Of a DNA stretch of 64,000 bases, positions 8,261-18,966 are shown piece by piece (position 1 is the stretch's first letter; each line of letters begins with the position of its first letter). The notes under the pieces are model-generated. The model was not told the DNA's origin, searched no databases, and worked only from the letters and a program-made list of their open reading frames with translations. The stretch comes from Nitrospirillum pindoramense (GTDB taxonomy: Bacteria; Pseudomonadota; Alphaproteobacteria; Azospirillales; Azospirillaceae): positions 62,001 to 126,000 of the forward strand of contig NZ_VITR01000002.1 in NCBI RefSeq assembly GCF_007827955.1. Reading direction: 5' to 3'. The translations under genes were made by a program, and so were the position numbers.

Positions 8261-10276
8261 ATGTCGTCCCAGCCCGCCACCGGAGATGTCGTCGGGGGCG
8301 TTCCCCACAAGGACCTCGCCACCGCCATCCGCGTCCTGGCCATGGATGCCGTCGAGGCGGCCAAGTCGGGCCATCCCGGCATGCCCATGGGCATGGCCGA
8401 TGTCGCCACGGTGCTGTTCACCCAGTTCCTGAAGTTCGATCCCAAGCGCCCCGACTGGGCCGACCGCGACCGCTTCGTGCTGTCCGCCGGCCACGGCTCC
8501 ATGCTGATCTACGCCCTGCTCTACCTCACGGGGTATGAGGACATCGATCTGGAGCAGATCAAGAAGTTCCGCCAGCTGGGCGCCCGCACCGCCGGCCATC
8601 CCGAATATGGCATGGCCCGCGGCATCGAGATGACCACCGGCCCGCTGGGCCAGGGTATCGCCACCGCCGTGGGCATGGCCCTGGCGGAGCGTCACCTGAA
8701 CGCCCGCTTCGGCGACGCCCTGGTGGACCACCACACCTATGTCATCGCCGGCGACGGCTGCCTGCAGGAAGGGGTGAGCCATGAGGCCGCCTCGCTGGCC
8801 GGCCACCTGGGCCTGGACCGCCTGATCGTCCTGTGGGACGACAACAGCATCTCCATCGACGGGCCCACCAACCTGTCCCTGTCCGAGGACGTGAAGGCCC
8901 GCTTCGTCGCCTATGGCTGGGACGTTCAGGCCGTCGACGGTCATGACCCGGTGGCCGTGGCCGCCGCCATCGCCCAGGCCAAGACCACCAACACGCCGTC
9001 GCTGATCGCCTGCCGCACCACCATCGGCCTGGGCGCCCCGACCAAGGCCGGCAAGAACTCCAGCCACGGCTCGCCCCTGGGGGCTGCCGAGATCGCCGGC
9101 GCCCGCGCCGCCTATGGCTGGGAGCACGGCCCCTTCGAAATCCCGGCCACCATCCTGGACGCCTGGCGCCAGTACGGCGCCCGGGGTGCCGCCGCCGCCA
9201 GCGCCTGGGGCCAGCGCCTGGCCGCCGCCGACGCCAGCCTGGGCGCCGCCTTCCAGGCCGCCCAGTCGGGTGACGCGCCGGCGGAGCTGGACGCCACCAT
9301 CACCGCCTTCAAGCGCGCCACCAGCGAGGCCCGTCCCAGCGTGGCCACCCGCCAGGCCTCGGGCAACGTGCTGGACGCCATCTTCGACGTGGTGCCGGAA
9401 CTGATGAGCGGTTCCGCCGACCTCACCGGCTCCAACAACACCCGCACCAAGGGCGTCGTCAGCCTGCAGCGCGACAAGTACGAGGGCCGCTACATCCACT
9501 ATGGCGTGCGTGAGCACGCCATGGCCGCCGCCATGAACGGCATGGCCCTGCACGGCGGCTTGATCCCGCTGAGCGGCACCTTCCTGTGCTTCGCCGACTA
9601 CAGCCGCCCGGCCATCCGCCTGGGCGCGCTGATGAAGCAGCGCGTGGTGCATGTCATGACCCATGACAGCATCGGCCTGGGTGAGGACGGCCCGACCCAC
9701 CAGCCGGTGGAGCATATGGCCGCCTTGCGCGCCATCCCCAACCTGCTGGTTTTCCGCCCCGCCGACCAGGTGGAGACGGCGGAGTGCTGGCAGCTGGCGC
9801 TGCGCTCCAAGACCCGTCCGTCGGTCCTGGCGCTGACCCGTCAGAACCTGGCCACGCTGCGTACCGAGCACACCGACGAGAACCTGACCGCCAAGGGCGC
9901 CTACGTCCTGCGCGAGGCGGAAGGCGGCGCGGCCAAGGTGGTGCTGCTGGCCACCGGCTCGGAGGTGGAGATCGCCGTTCAGGCCCGCGACGTGCTGCAG
10001 GCCGAGGGTGTTCCCACCCGCGTCGTCTCCATGCCCAGCTGGGAACTGTTCGTCGAGCAGGGTGAGGCCTACCAGGCCCAGGTGCTGGGCGGTGACGATG
10101 TGGTCCGCGTGGGCGTGGAAGCCATGGTCCGCATGGGCTGGGACCGCTGGATCGGCCCCAAGGGCGGCTTCGTCGGCATGCCCGGCTTCGGCGAGTCCGG
10201 CCCCTACAAGGAGCTGTACCAGCACTTCGGCATCACCGTCGACGGCGTGGTCGCGGCCGCCAAGGCGCGCCTGTAA
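8261..10276 (+). CDS. tkt: Transketolase
   Basis: 671 aa thiamine-diphosphate enzyme of the pentose phosphate and Calvin pathways, exchanging two-carbon ketol units. The N-terminal domain shows [26 protein letters not shown], the ThDP/metal motif [18 protein letters not shown]...[10 protein letters not shown], and [17 protein letters not shown]; the central domain has [13 protein letters not shown] and [23 protein letters not shown]. The start at 8261 (MSSQPATGD) follows an AAAGG site; ATG 8243 would add six residues. First gene of a carbon-metabolism row (gap, fba, thiE). Length is normal for the family. Confidence 0.97.
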   Translation: MSSQPATGDVVGGVPHKDLATAIRVLAMDAVEAAKSGHPGMPMGMADVATVLFTQFLKFDPKRPDWADRDRFVLSAGHGSMLIYALLYLTGYEDIDLEQIKKFRQLGARTAGHPEYGMARGIEMTTGPLGQGIATAVGMALAERHLNARFGDALVDHHTYVIAGDGCLQEGVSHEAASLAGHLGLDRLIVLWDDNSISIDGPTNLSLSEDVKARFVAYGWDVQAVDGHDPVAVAAAIAQAKTTNTPSLIACRTTIGLGAPTKAGKNSSHGSPLGAAEIAGARAAYGWEHGPFEIPATILDAWRQYGARGAAAASAWGQRLAAADASLGAAFQAAQSGDAPAELDATITAFKRATSEARPSVATRQASGNVLDAIFDVVPELMSGSADLTGSNNTRTKGVVSLQRDKYEGRYIHYGVREHAMAAAMNGMALHGGLIPLSGTFLCFADYSRPAIRLGALMKQRVVHVMTHDSIGLGEDGPTHQPVEHMAALRAIPNLLVFRPADQVETAECWQLALRSKTRPSVLALTRQNLATLRTEHTDENLTAKGAYVLREAEGGAAKVVLLATGSEVEIAVQARDVLQAEGVPTRVVSMPSWELFVEQGEAYQAQVLGGDDVVRVGVEAMVRMGWDRWIGPKGGFVGMPGFGESGPYKELYQHFGITVDGVVAAAKARL

Positions 10277-10288
10277 CCAGAACAAGGG

Positions 10289-10323
10289 GCGGGGCGGCCG
10301 GTGTCAAATCCGGGGCGCCCCGC
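10289..10323 (+). terminator. GC-rich hairpin after tkt
   Basis: GCGGGGCG pairs with CGCCCCGC, and inside it CCGG with CCGG, around a TGTCAAAT loop. There is no long T run, so termination or 3'-end protection is likely but not certain. Confidence 0.5.
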
Positions 10324-10479
10324 TTCGACGCAGGGTAAGGGATGAGACGTCCCACTATGGTAGGCCTGCCATGCAAGCCCCATAGCGCCTAAAAGGGTGG
10401 CGTGACGTTTACCATCTTCAAGGTTTCAGCATAGCCGGCCCGATCCCTCGGGCGGTTCAACGATGTCGGAGGAAGACAC

Positions 10480-11487
<1,008 letters not shown>

Positions 11488-11518
11488 TCCCAGTCGGGAT
11501 TGGGTTTGAGTTAAGATG

Positions 11519-11551
11519 AAGGCGTCCCGGTTCCGGCCGGGGCGCCTTTTC
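11519..11551 (+). terminator. Rho-independent terminator after gap
   Basis: AAGGCG-T-CCCGG pairs with CCGGGGCGCCTT around a short loop and is followed by TTTTCTTC. It separates gap from the small gene at 11582. Confidence 0.75.
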
Positions 11552-11581
11552 TTCTGGGAAATCTCTTTTGGGACGCTGGGC

Positions 11582-11983
11582 ATGAACCGCCCCATCCGCA
11601 TCCTGTCGCTGGATCACGCCCGTGCCGCGCTGACGGCGGCGGCCGGCGTTCCCGTGCGCCTGGTCAGTGCGCCGGACGCCACCGGCGCACTGGGGGCTGG
11701 CGGTTGGCGGGCGTTGCTGGACCGCGTCGCCGCCGAGTTTCCCGGCGCGCCGGTGACGGCCGTGCTGGACTGTGGCGATGCGGCGGGCCACGCCTTGGCA
11801 GCCCTGGCCGCGGGCATCCCCGACATCGCCTTTTCCGGGGAGGCCGCCGCCGCGGCCCGGCTGGCTGACATCGCCCGATCCCTCGGGGCGCGGCTGCACC
11901 TGCCGGAGGGCGGGGAGGTGTTGGATCTGCGCGGCCACCGCGACCCGGTGTCCGCCTGCCGCGACTGGTTGGCGCACCCCTGA
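11582..11983 (+). CDS. Hypothetical protein in the glycolytic gene row
   Basis: 133 aa from ATG 11582 (MNRPIRILSLDHARAALTAA); an upstream in-frame ATG at 11516 lies at the gap terminator and is unlikely. Not recognised as a named family. The sequence alternates hydrophobic strands and Ala-rich helices (PVRLVSAPDATGALGAGGWRALLDRVAAE, VTAVLDCGDAAGHALAALAAGIPDIAF), which suggests a small alpha/beta fold resembling a TIM-barrel or phosphate-binding fragment. No signal peptide, no metal motif. Small proteins of this size are found in the pgk-fba interval of related genomes, so it may be a remnant of that gene row. Function unknown. Confidence 0.65.
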   Translation: MNRPIRILSLDHARAALTAAAGVPVRLVSAPDATGALGAGGWRALLDRVAAEFPGAPVTAVLDCGDAAGHALAALAAGIPDIAFSGEAAAAARLADIARSLGARLHLPEGGEVLDLRGHRDPVSACRDWLAHP

Positions 11984-12212
11984 TCTTGGGCGGTTCAGAT
12001 TGGGCGTGCACCCCTACACCTGCCAATATTGATTGGAATTAACCTCTCCTCAAACTTCCTCCCTTAAGGACGACGCGGGTGATGGAGGGATCGGCCCGTA
12101 GCATGCCCAATCACGAGCCGTCCCCATCCTCCATCAATCGCCCTATTCAGACGGCCGAACCGTGTGCAACCTTAGCCTCAGGTCCGGCGATTCCAGGCTT
12201 GCGGGAGTCCCT

Positions 12213-15200
12213 GTGCGGCGATTACGACGAATCGTAACCCTCCTGGCGATATCGCCCCTGTTCGCCGACGGCGGTGCGCAGGCGGAGGTCGGCGGCTGGG
12301 ACCGGCTGCGCGCCACCGTCTTTACCAACGTCGGCCGGGAGGCGGGACTGCCCCACCCCATCGCCATGGCCTTGGCGCAAGATAGCGACGGCTTCATCTG
12401 GGTGGGCACCCAGGGCGGCCTGTCCCGCTATGACGGCTACCGCTTCCGCACCTTTTTCCACCGCGACGACGTGGACGGCAGCCTGCCCGGCAACGTCATC
12501 ACCGCCCTGGTTCCCGCCACAGCCGGCCGGCTGTGGGTTTCCACCGCCACCGGGGACGTGGCCCGCTACGATCCGACCAGCGGCAAGTTCCAAACCTTTC
12601 CAGAACCGCAGGGCCAGGCGGCCCGGGGCGGCGTGCTGAGCATGATCAGCGACGCCGGCGATGGCGTGTGGGTGGGCACCAACGCGGGCTTGGAGCATAT
12701 CGGCCCCGACGGCGCCGTGACGCGGGAGGCGCACCGTGACGGCGACGCCACCTCCGCCCCGGCGGATCGCATCCGGTCCCTGCTGCGCACCCAGGATGGC
12801 AGCCTGTGGGTCAGCACGGTGACCGGCCTGCTGCGGCGCGCGCCCGGCGCCCAAGGTTTCACCCCCGTCCCGCTGCTGGACACGCAGGGCCGCCCGGTGG
12901 CGGATGAAGTGATGGCCATGACCCAGGACAGCGCCGGCCGCGTGTGGTTCGCCACCGTGCGCTCCGGCCTGGGACAGGTGCTGCCCGCCGAAACCGACCC
13001 TCCCGGCGCCAATGGCTGGGGCGTCGCCCATTTGGTGCCGGAGGCCAGCCCGCAGGCGCTGGGCGGCCCCCTGGTGTTCTGCCTGACCGAGGGCCGGCCC
13101 GGCGAAATCTGGGTGGGCCGGCTGGCCGGGGGCATCACCATCATCGACGCCGCCACGGGCGCGCTGCGCACGGTGCGCCATAATCCGCTGACCCCTTCCA
13201 GCATCGCGGACGACAGCGTCCGCGCCCTGCTGCGCGACCGGAAGGGCGTGTTATGGGCGGCCACCAACCTGGGGGTCAGCCGCACAGACCTGCACGCCGA
13301 CGCCATCGATACCCTGTTGCCCGACCCAGGCGTTGGTGGGGGCACCGGCAGGGGCCTACCCGATGACAACGTGCTGGGAATCGCCACCACCCCGGACGGG
13401 CGCGCCTGGATGGGGTTCAAGGACCATGGGGCCGCGTTGCTGGATTCCGCGGCAGGCACCATCACCCCCCTGCCCAATGTCGCCTCCCTGCCTCCCGGCG
13501 GTGTGCTCAGCATCACGGGGGCGCCGGACGGCAGCGTTTGGCTGGGCGCCGGTGCCGGCCGCGCCCTGTTCCGTCATGACCCCCACAGCGGCGCGTTGGA
13601 TCAGCGCGCCTTCCCGGGCGCCGCCATCGGCCCAGTCATCTATGGGCTGGCGAAGGGCGACACCCTGTGGTTCGCCGCCGGGCCGCTGGTGCGCTATACC
13701 CCCGCCACCGGGGAGACGACGGTATACCGGCACAGCGCCGATCCCGCCTCCCTGGTCGATGACAGCGTCAATGTCATGCTGGACGATGGCGCCGGCGGCC
13801 TGTGGGTGGGCACCCGCCATGGCCTGGACCGCCTGGATCAAGCCACCGGCGCTTTCAGCCATTACACGCATGACCCGGCCGACCGCCAATCCCTGCCGGC
13901 GGACTTGGTCACCACCCTGCTGCGCGACGGCGAGGGCCGGCTGTGGGCAGGTACCCTGGGTGGGGGAATCGGCATCCTGGAACAAGCCGCCGGCCCCGGC
14001 CACCCGCATGGCGTGTTCCGGCGGCTGAGCGTGGGCGACGGCCTGCCCAACGACAACATCGGCACCCTGCTGCTGGACGGGGGTGGCCGGGTTTGGGCCA
14101 GCACGGCCGATGGCCTGGCTGTCATCGACCCGCGGACCTGGACCGCGCGGCCCCTGGGGCGTGCCGACGGCGTCGCCCTTCCCGCCTACTGGATCCATTC
14201 CGGCGCTGTCCTGCCGGACGGCAGCTTGATCTTCGGCGGCGGCGGCGGTGCGACGGTGGTGCATCCCGACCGGTTCAAACCCCGGACCATGCCTCCGCCG
14301 CTGGCCGTCACCGCCATCCGCATCGCCGGCCAGGCGGTACCCACCGGCACCGCGACGGCCCCCGCGCCCATCCGGCTGGGACACCACGACCGCAGCCTGG
14401 AGGTGGCCTTCGCCGCGCTGAACTACGCGGCGCCGGAGGAGATGCGCTACGCCTACAAGCTGACCGGCTTCGATAAGGATTGGACGGAAACCGACGCCAC
14501 GCAGCGGGTCGCCTCCTACACCAACCTGCCGCCCGGCCGGTACAGCCTGCTGATCAAGGCCGGTACCAGCGCGGGCGACTGGTCCACGCCGCTGAAGCTG
14601 TCCATCAAGGTCCAGCCGGCCTGGTGGCAGACGCTGTGGGCCAGGCTGGCCGCCGCCGCGCTGGCGCTGGGTGGGGTGGTGGCCCTGGTCCAGTTCCGCA
14701 CCGCCTATCTTCGCCGCCGCCGCGCCATGCTGGAGGAACAAGTCGCCCGCCAGACCCGCGACCTGCTGTCCGCCAATGAGCGGCTGAAGGACCTGGCCAG
14801 CCGGGACCCGCTGACCGGAATCCATAACCGCCGCCATTTCATGGAACTGGCGGAGGCGGCGCTGGCCCGGGCGCGTCCCATGCCCAAGCCGACCGCTCTG
14901 CTGATGATGGACATCGACCATTTCAAGCAGGTGAACGACACCCTGGGCCACAGCGCGGGCGACGAGGTGCTGCTGGCGGTGGTGGGCCGCATCCGCACCC
15001 TGCTGCGCAAGACCGACGTCTTCGCCCGCCTGGGTGGTGAGGAATTGGCCCTGCTGCTGCCCGACGCGGACGAGTCCACGGCCCTGGCGGTGGCGGACCG
15101 CGTACGGCGCGCGGTGGGTGGAACGCCCTATGGCGTGGACGATGAGACGTCCATCGCCGTGACCATCAGCATCGGCGTCGCCGCCGCCCTGCCGCCGGTG

Positions 15201-15347
15201 ACACTGAAGCAATTGCTGGATCGGGCCGACCATGGCCTGTACGCCGCCAAGCGGGCGGGACGCGACCGGGTGGCGGCGTACGCCGGGAACCGGGGCGGAT
15301 TTGGCAAGGGTGAAGAACGCGACGCCCGGCCCCAGGAAGATCACTAG
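12213..15347 (+). CDS. Membrane sensor diguanylate cyclase with periplasmic two-component-regulator propeller
   Basis: About 1044 aa. I prefer the GTG at 12213 (GGGAG five bases upstream) giving a signal peptide VRRLRRIVTLLAISPLFADGGAQA; a GTG at 12162 is also in frame. Residues ~30-690 are Reg_prop repeats (DGFIWVGTQGGLSRYDG, GGLWVGTRHGLDRLD, GRLWAGTLGGGIGIL) forming one or two beta-propellers, then a Y_Y_Y domain (LTGFDKDWTETDATQRVASYTNLPPGRYSL), one membrane helix (~residue 803-825), a short coiled coil, and a GGDEF domain. The active site is GGEEL near residue 940, with an RKTD inhibitory site five residues before it. It should make c-di-GMP in response to an unknown periplasmic signal. 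Confidence 0.93.
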   Translation: MRRLRRIVTLLAISPLFADGGAQAEVGGWDRLRATVFTNVGREAGLPHPIAMALAQDSDGFIWVGTQGGLSRYDGYRFRTFFHRDDVDGSLPGNVITALVPATAGRLWVSTATGDVARYDPTSGKFQTFPEPQGQAARGGVLSMISDAGDGVWVGTNAGLEHIGPDGAVTREAHRDGDATSAPADRIRSLLRTQDGSLWVSTVTGLLRRAPGAQGFTPVPLLDTQGRPVADEVMAMTQDSAGRVWFATVRSGLGQVLPAETDPPGANGWGVAHLVPEASPQALGGPLVFCLTEGRPGEIWVGRLAGGITIIDAATGALRTVRHNPLTPSSIADDSVRALLRDRKGVLWAATNLGVSRTDLHADAIDTLLPDPGVGGGTGRGLPDDNVLGIATTPDGRAWMGFKDHGAALLDSAAGTITPLPNVASLPPGGVLSITGAPDGSVWLGAGAGRALFRHDPHSGALDQRAFPGAAIGPVIYGLAKGDTLWFAAGPLVRYTPATGETTVYRHSADPASLVDDSVNVMLDDGAGGLWVGTRHGLDRLDQATGAFSHYTHDPADRQSLPADLVTTLLRDGEGRLWAGTLGGGIGILEQAAGPGHPHGVFRRLSVGDGLPNDNIGTLLLDGGGRVWASTADGLAVIDPRTWTARPLGRADGVALPAYWIHSGAVLPDGSLIFGGGGGATVVHPDRFKPRTMPPPLAVTAIRIAGQAVPTGTATAPAPIRLGHHDRSLEVAFAALNYAAPEEMRYAYKLTGFDKDWTETDATQRVASYTNLPPGRYSLLIKAGTSAGDWSTPLKLSIKVQPAWWQTLWARLAAAALALGGVVALVQFRTAYLRRRRAMLEEQVARQTRDLLSANERLKDLASRDPLTGIHNRRHFMELAEAALARARPMPKPTALLMMDIDHFKQVNDTLGHSAGDEVLLAVVGRIRTLLRKTDVFARLGGEELALLLPDADESTALAVADRVRRAVGGTPYGVDDETSIAVTISIGVAAALPPVTLKQLLDRADHGLYAAKRAGRDRVAAYAGNRGGFGKGEERDARPQEDH

Positions 15348-15492
15348 TCCACCGTCGCGATTGGCGGAAATCTGCCATGATCTTGCCCCGAGCCTGGGGC
15401 AGATTGCCAAGCACCCGGTGCTGGGATATCAACCCGGCATCACGCGTACAATAAACACAAACATTCAAAACAGACTCGGGGATACCGTAACC

Positions 15493-16422
15493 ATGAAGCT
15501 GACCCGCCGCGTTAAGGAAATTCTTTCCTGGTACGAGAGCGACAATCCCGGCACCAAGGCCAACCTGGCCCGCATCCTGATGGAAGGCCGCCTGGGCGGC
15601 ACCGGCAAGATGGTCATCCTGCCCGTCGACCAGGGCTTTGAGCATGGCCCCGCGCGCAGCTTCGCGCCCAACCCGCCGGCTTACGACCCGCACTACCATT
15701 TCCAGCTGGCGATCGACGCCGGCCTGAACGCCTACGCCGCCCCCCTGGGCATGCTGGAGCAGGGCGCCGCCACCTTCGCGGGCGCCATCCCCACCATCCT
15801 GAAAATGAACAGCTCCAACAGCCTGTCGCGCGGCGGCGACGCGCCGGACCAGGCGGTGACCGCCACTGTGGCCGACGCCCTGCGCCTGGGCTGCTCCGCC
15901 ATCGGCTTCACCATCTACCCCGGCTCCGACGCCATGTTCGACCAGTTCGAGGAGTTCCGCGAACTGTCGGCCGAGGCCAAGGCCTGCGGCCTGGCCACCG
16001 TGCTGTGGTCCTACCCGCGCGGCGGCGACCTGGACAAGGACGCCGAGCTGGCGATCGACATCAGCACCTATGCCGCCCATATGGCGGCCTTGCTGGGCGC
16101 CCACATCATCAAGGTGAAGCTGGCCACCGACCATCTGGGCAACAAGGAGTCCAAGAAGGTCTACGAGTCCAAGGGCATCGCCCGGTCCACCCAGGCCGAG
16201 CGCGTGGCCGACGTCATGCGCTCCGCCTTCAACGGCAAGCGCCTGGTGGTCTTCTCCGGCGGCGCCGCCAAGGGCGAGGACGCGGTGTTCGACGACGCCC
16301 GCGCCATCCGTGATGGCGGCGGCAACGGTTCCATCATCGGCCGCAACAGCTTCCAGCGCAGCCGTGAGGACGCGCTGGCCCTGCTGGACCGGATCGTTCG
16401 CATCTACCAGGGCAAGGAATAA
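15493..16422 (+). CDS. fbaB: Class I fructose-bisphosphate aldolase (DhnA/FbaB type)
   Basis: 309 aa from ATG 15493 ([17 protein letters not shown]). The DhnA-type aldolase motifs are [18 protein letters not shown] near the N-terminus, [17 protein letters not shown], and [15 protein letters not shown], which holds the Schiff-base lysine region. It cleaves fructose-1,6-bisphosphate to dihydroxyacetone phosphate and glyceraldehyde-3-phosphate without a metal. The reading frame continues upstream to 15232, but that part overlaps the cyclase gene and is not aldolase-like. thiE follows 4 bases after the stop. Confidence 0.95.
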   Translation: MKLTRRVKEILSWYESDNPGTKANLARILMEGRLGGTGKMVILPVDQGFEHGPARSFAPNPPAYDPHYHFQLAIDAGLNAYAAPLGMLEQGAATFAGAIPTILKMNSSNSLSRGGDAPDQAVTATVADALRLGCSAIGFTIYPGSDAMFDQFEEFRELSAEAKACGLATVLWSYPRGGDLDKDAELAIDISTYAAHMAALLGAHIIKVKLATDHLGNKESKKVYESKGIARSTQAERVADVMRSAFNGKRLVVFSGGAAKGEDAVFDDARAIRDGGGNGSIIGRNSFQRSREDALALLDRIVRIYQGKE

Positions 16423-16426
16423 GTTT

Positions 16427-17056
16427 TTGAAGGCTGATTGCCGTCTTTACCTGGTGACGCCGCCGGCCCTGGAGCCGGCGGCGTTCGCCGTTCAACTGGC
16501 CACGGCCTTGGACGCGGGCGATGTCGCCTGCGTCCAGCTGCGGCTGAAGGATGTGGACGACGACACGGTGCGTCGCGCCATCGACGCCCTGCGCCCGGTG
16601 GCGCAGGAGCGCGAGGTGGCCTTCATCCTGAACGACCATCCGCGCCTGGCCAAGGAGATGGGCTGCGACGGTGTTCATGTCGGCCAGACCGACATGCCCT
16701 ACCGCGAGGCGCGCAAGATCATGGGCGGGGACGCCATCGTCGGGGTCACCTGCCACGACAGCCGCCACCTGGCCATGGTGGCGGGCGAGGACGGGGCGGA
16801 CTACGTCGCCTTCGGCGCCTTCTTCCCCACCGGCACCAAGGAAACGGAGCACCGGGCCATGCCTGAGCTGCTGACCTGGTGGCAGGAGATGATGGAGATC
16901 CCCTGCGTCGCCATCGGCGGCATCACGCCGGAGAACTGCGGCGACGTGGTGCGCGCCGGCGCCGACTTCCTGGCGGTGGTTTCCTCCGTCTGGCAGCACC
17001 CGGAAGGGCCAGGTGCCGCGGTACGGGCCTTCAACAAGGCCATCGCGGAGGCGTGA
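16427..17056 (+). CDS. thiE: Thiamine phosphate synthase
   Basis: 209 aa TIM-barrel enzyme joining HMP-PP and thiazole phosphate to thiamine phosphate. Seen: [78 protein letters not shown] and [30 protein letters not shown]. The start is most likely TTG at 16427, because AAGGAA lies about 8-12 bases upstream and every upstream in-frame codon belongs to fbaB in another frame. It is almost fused to fbaB in one transcript, an order typical of Rhodospirillales. No TPP riboswitch is seen nearby. Confidence 0.93.
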   Translation: MKADCRLYLVTPPALEPAAFAVQLATALDAGDVACVQLRLKDVDDDTVRRAIDALRPVAQEREVAFILNDHPRLAKEMGCDGVHVGQTDMPYREARKIMGGDAIVGVTCHDSRHLAMVAGEDGADYVAFGAFFPTGTKETEHRAMPELLTWWQEMMEIPCVAIGGITPENCGDVVRAGADFLAVVSSVWQHPEGPGAAVRAFNKAIAEA

Positions 17057-17070
17057 CGCAGACCCGGCGC

Positions 17071-17460
17071 CTACAGCGCCGGGATCACGTCGGCCTTGGA
17101 GAAGTCGCCCCCGACGAAGAGCAGCGGCAGATTGCGCTCCCACGCCAGGGCATAGGCGTAACAATCGCCCATGTTGAGCCCCGCCGGATGAACACCTTTC
17201 CCCCAGCGATCGTAGGCATCGGCGACACGGTGCGCCTCAGTCGCCGTGATCGGAACCACGGTCATTGCCTGACGACCAGCCAGGAGTTCCAAAAGGTCTC
17301 CAAGCCCCTGACGCCGCGCAACGATCAATGCCTCCGCCAGAGTTCCCGCGCTGATGAACATTTGATCGGCACGCTCCAGGCAAGCTTCGCATTCATCTGC
17401 CCGAGGGCCATCCCGGACGATTTCGATCAATGCTGAACTATCCACCACGATGGATGTCAT
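17071..17460 (-). CDS. vapC: PIN-domain ribonuclease toxin, VapC family
   Basis: 129 aa. MTSIVVDSSALIEIVRDGP carries the first catalytic Asp of the PIN fold; the conserved Glu lies in LAEALIVARRQG, and GLNMGDCYAYALAWERNLPLLFVGGDF supplies the remaining acidic residues. VapC toxins cleave tRNA or rRNA when freed from the antitoxin. The ATG overlaps the stop of the upstream antitoxin by 4 bases (ATGA), the normal arrangement for vapBC. It lies 14 bases from thiE, convergent with it. Confidence 0.92.
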   Translation of the reverse strand: MTSIVVDSSALIEIVRDGPRADECEACLERADQMFISAGTLAEALIVARRQGLGDLLELLAGRQAMTVVPITATEAHRVADAYDRWGKGVHPAGLNMGDCYAYALAWERNLPLLFVGGDFSKADVIPAL

Positions 17461-17765
17461 CCGGGCAGGCCATCCTCATCATAGAGGAAATCCTGACTGC
17501 GGGCGGCATCGAATGCTTCTCCGCTCGAACGGCGCCGGGCTTCTTTCAATATTTCGCGCAAGAAGGCGTTACGCCGCTCTTTTTCCACCTGCCATTCCGC
17601 TTCTGACAAATGCGCGGCGGTATCAGCTTCCACGCGTGTGACGTAGTCGGTAATCGCATCCGCTGCTAAAGCCGACGGGCCTCGCCGGGTCACGGTTGCA
17701 AGTCGACTCAAGCTCGCCGTGACATCGGAAGGAAGCTCGACCACCAGTGTCGCGTCACGTACCAT
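17457..17765 (-). CDS. vapB: Antitoxin partner of VapC (ribbon-helix-helix type)
   Basis: 102 aa. The N-terminal half, LVVELPSDVTASLSRLATVTRRGPSALAADAITDYV, looks like a ribbon-helix-helix DNA-binding domain (strand, helix, helix). The acidic and charged C-terminus ending AARSQDFLYDEDGLPG would be the toxin-binding segment. It starts at 17765 and overlaps vapC by 4 bases. A 17-base near-palindrome 21 bases upstream (17786-17802) is a likely autoregulatory site. Confidence 0.85.
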   Translation of the reverse strand: MVRDATLVVELPSDVTASLSRLATVTRRGPSALAADAITDYVTRVEADTAAHLSEAEWQVEKERRNAFLREILKEARRRSSGEAFDAARSQDFLYDEDGLPG

Positions 17766-17785
17766 ACATAACTCCCGCCGCTATC

Positions 17786-17802
17786 GTTGCCCATGGAGCA
17801 AC
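17786..17802 (-). promoter_or_regulatory. Candidate VapB operator
   Basis: GTTGCCCATGGAGCAAC: arms GTTGC/GCAAC around a CATG core, near-perfect dyad symmetry, just upstream of vapB. A second short perfect palindrome, CGGCATGCCG, lies at 17811-17820. VapBC complexes usually bind such dyads in their own promoter. Confidence 0.45.
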
Positions 17803-17839
17803 TCACTATACGGCATGCCGGTCTCCGAGTCGAATCACC

Positions 17840-18895
17840 TCAGGGCAGCGCCACCGGCGCCCACAACACGTCGTCGATGGCGGCAGCGTTGGTGGCCAGC
17901 ATGACCAGGCGGTCGAAGCCCAGCGCGATGCCGGCGCAGTCGGGCAGGCCGAATTCCAGGGCCGCCAGGAAATCGGCGTCGATGGGATAGCGCTCACCAT
18001 ACAGCGCCTGCTTCAAATCCATATCGGCTTCGAAACGAGCCTTCTGAACAGCGGCATCCGTCAGCTCACCGAAGGCGTTGGCCAACTCGACGCCGCAGGC
18101 GTACAGCTCGAACCGTTCCGCCACGCGGCCGTCTTCCGGCTTGGGCCGCGACAGCGCGGCCATGGACACGGGGTAGTCGGTCAGGAAGGTCGGCCGGCCC
18201 ATGCCCAGGTGAGGCTCGATACGATCCAGGCTGATGCGGAAGAACAAATCCTCCCAGGTGTCACCGGCATGGGCGTGGATGCCCACGGCTTCGGCCGCCT
18301 GGGCCAGCAGGGCCACGTCCGGCCGGGCGGGATCGGGTGCCGTCGCCAGCAGGTCGATGCCGACATGGCGCTGGAACGCCTCCTGCACCGTCAGTACCTC
18401 CCACGCCGCCAGCGGATCGCAGGTGAGATCGCCCCGGCGCAGGATATCGACGCCGGCGGCGGCGCACAGCGCCCGGGTCAGGCCGATGCAATCGTCCATC
18501 AGGTCGCGGTAGCCCGCCCCCACCCGGTACCATTCCAGCATGGCGAATTCCGGGCTGTGGGTGGGGGAGCGCTCGCCATTCCTGTAGACATGGGCCAGTT
18601 GGAAAATGCGCGGCAGCCCCGCCACCAGCAGCTTCTTCATGGTGAATTCGGGGCTGGTGTGCAGCCGCAGGGTCAGCCGGTCGTCGGGATGGCTGCCCAC
18701 TAGTTCCGTGGCGAAGGCCATCAGGTGCGGCTCCAGCCCCGGGGACACCTGCAGGGCTGGCGTCTCCACCTCCTCGAAGTCTTCATTCTCGAACCAGCGG
18801 CGCAGGGCGCGGGTCATGGCGCCACGCGCCTTCAGGTTGGCGGCGCGCAGGGCCATGCGGTCGGGGTGCCACCAGGGTTGGGTGCGGGTCTTCAT
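17840..18895 (-). CDS. epmA: EF-P lysine-(3)-lysyltransferase EpmA (GenX/PoxA)
   Basis: 351 aa from ATG 18895 (MKTRTQPWWHPDRMALRAANLKARG). A class II lysyl-tRNA synthetase catalytic domain without the anticodon-binding domain: motif 1 region FENEDFEEVETPALQVSPG, motif 2 FQLAHVYRNGERSPTHSPEFAMLEWYR, motif 3 GLPDCAGIALGFDRLVML. EpmA attaches (R)-beta-lysine to EF-P. The EF-P gene in this window (28318-28887) has the target loop QPGKGGAF with Lys33. No epmB (lysine 2,3-aminomutase) is seen here. Divergent from the acyltransferase gene at 18967, with only 71 bases between. Confidence 0.93.
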   Translation of the reverse strand: MKTRTQPWWHPDRMALRAANLKARGAMTRALRRWFENEDFEEVETPALQVSPGLEPHLMAFATELVGSHPDDRLTLRLHTSPEFTMKKLLVAGLPRIFQLAHVYRNGERSPTHSPEFAMLEWYRVGAGYRDLMDDCIGLTRALCAAAGVDILRRGDLTCDPLAAWEVLTVQEAFQRHVGIDLLATAPDPARPDVALLAQAAEAVGIHAHAGDTWEDLFFRISLDRIEPHLGMGRPTFLTDYPVSMAALSRPKPEDGRVAERFELYACGVELANAFGELTDAAVQKARFEADMDLKQALYGERYPIDADFLAALEFGLPDCAGIALGFDRLVMLATNAAAIDDVLWAPVALP

Positions 18896-18966
18896 GACTG
18901 GTGGTCCTTCCACGACAAGCGATATGCTGGGCGGCATACCGTTCCCACCTGCCGCTGTCGAGTCCC

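Noticed and set aside
8054..10285. 743-aa open frame antisense to tkt
   Set aside because: Long antisense frames are expected opposite high-GC genes; the translation is low-complexity Gly/Gln/His/Val and tkt on the other strand is unmistakable.
13356..15410. 684-aa open frame antisense to the diguanylate cyclase
   Set aside because: Shadow of the propeller/GGDEF coding sequence, with compositional bias and no recognisable domain.
16370..16430. TPP riboswitch before thiE
   Set aside because: The space between fbaB and thiE is 4 bases; no THI-box pattern is present upstream of fbaB either.
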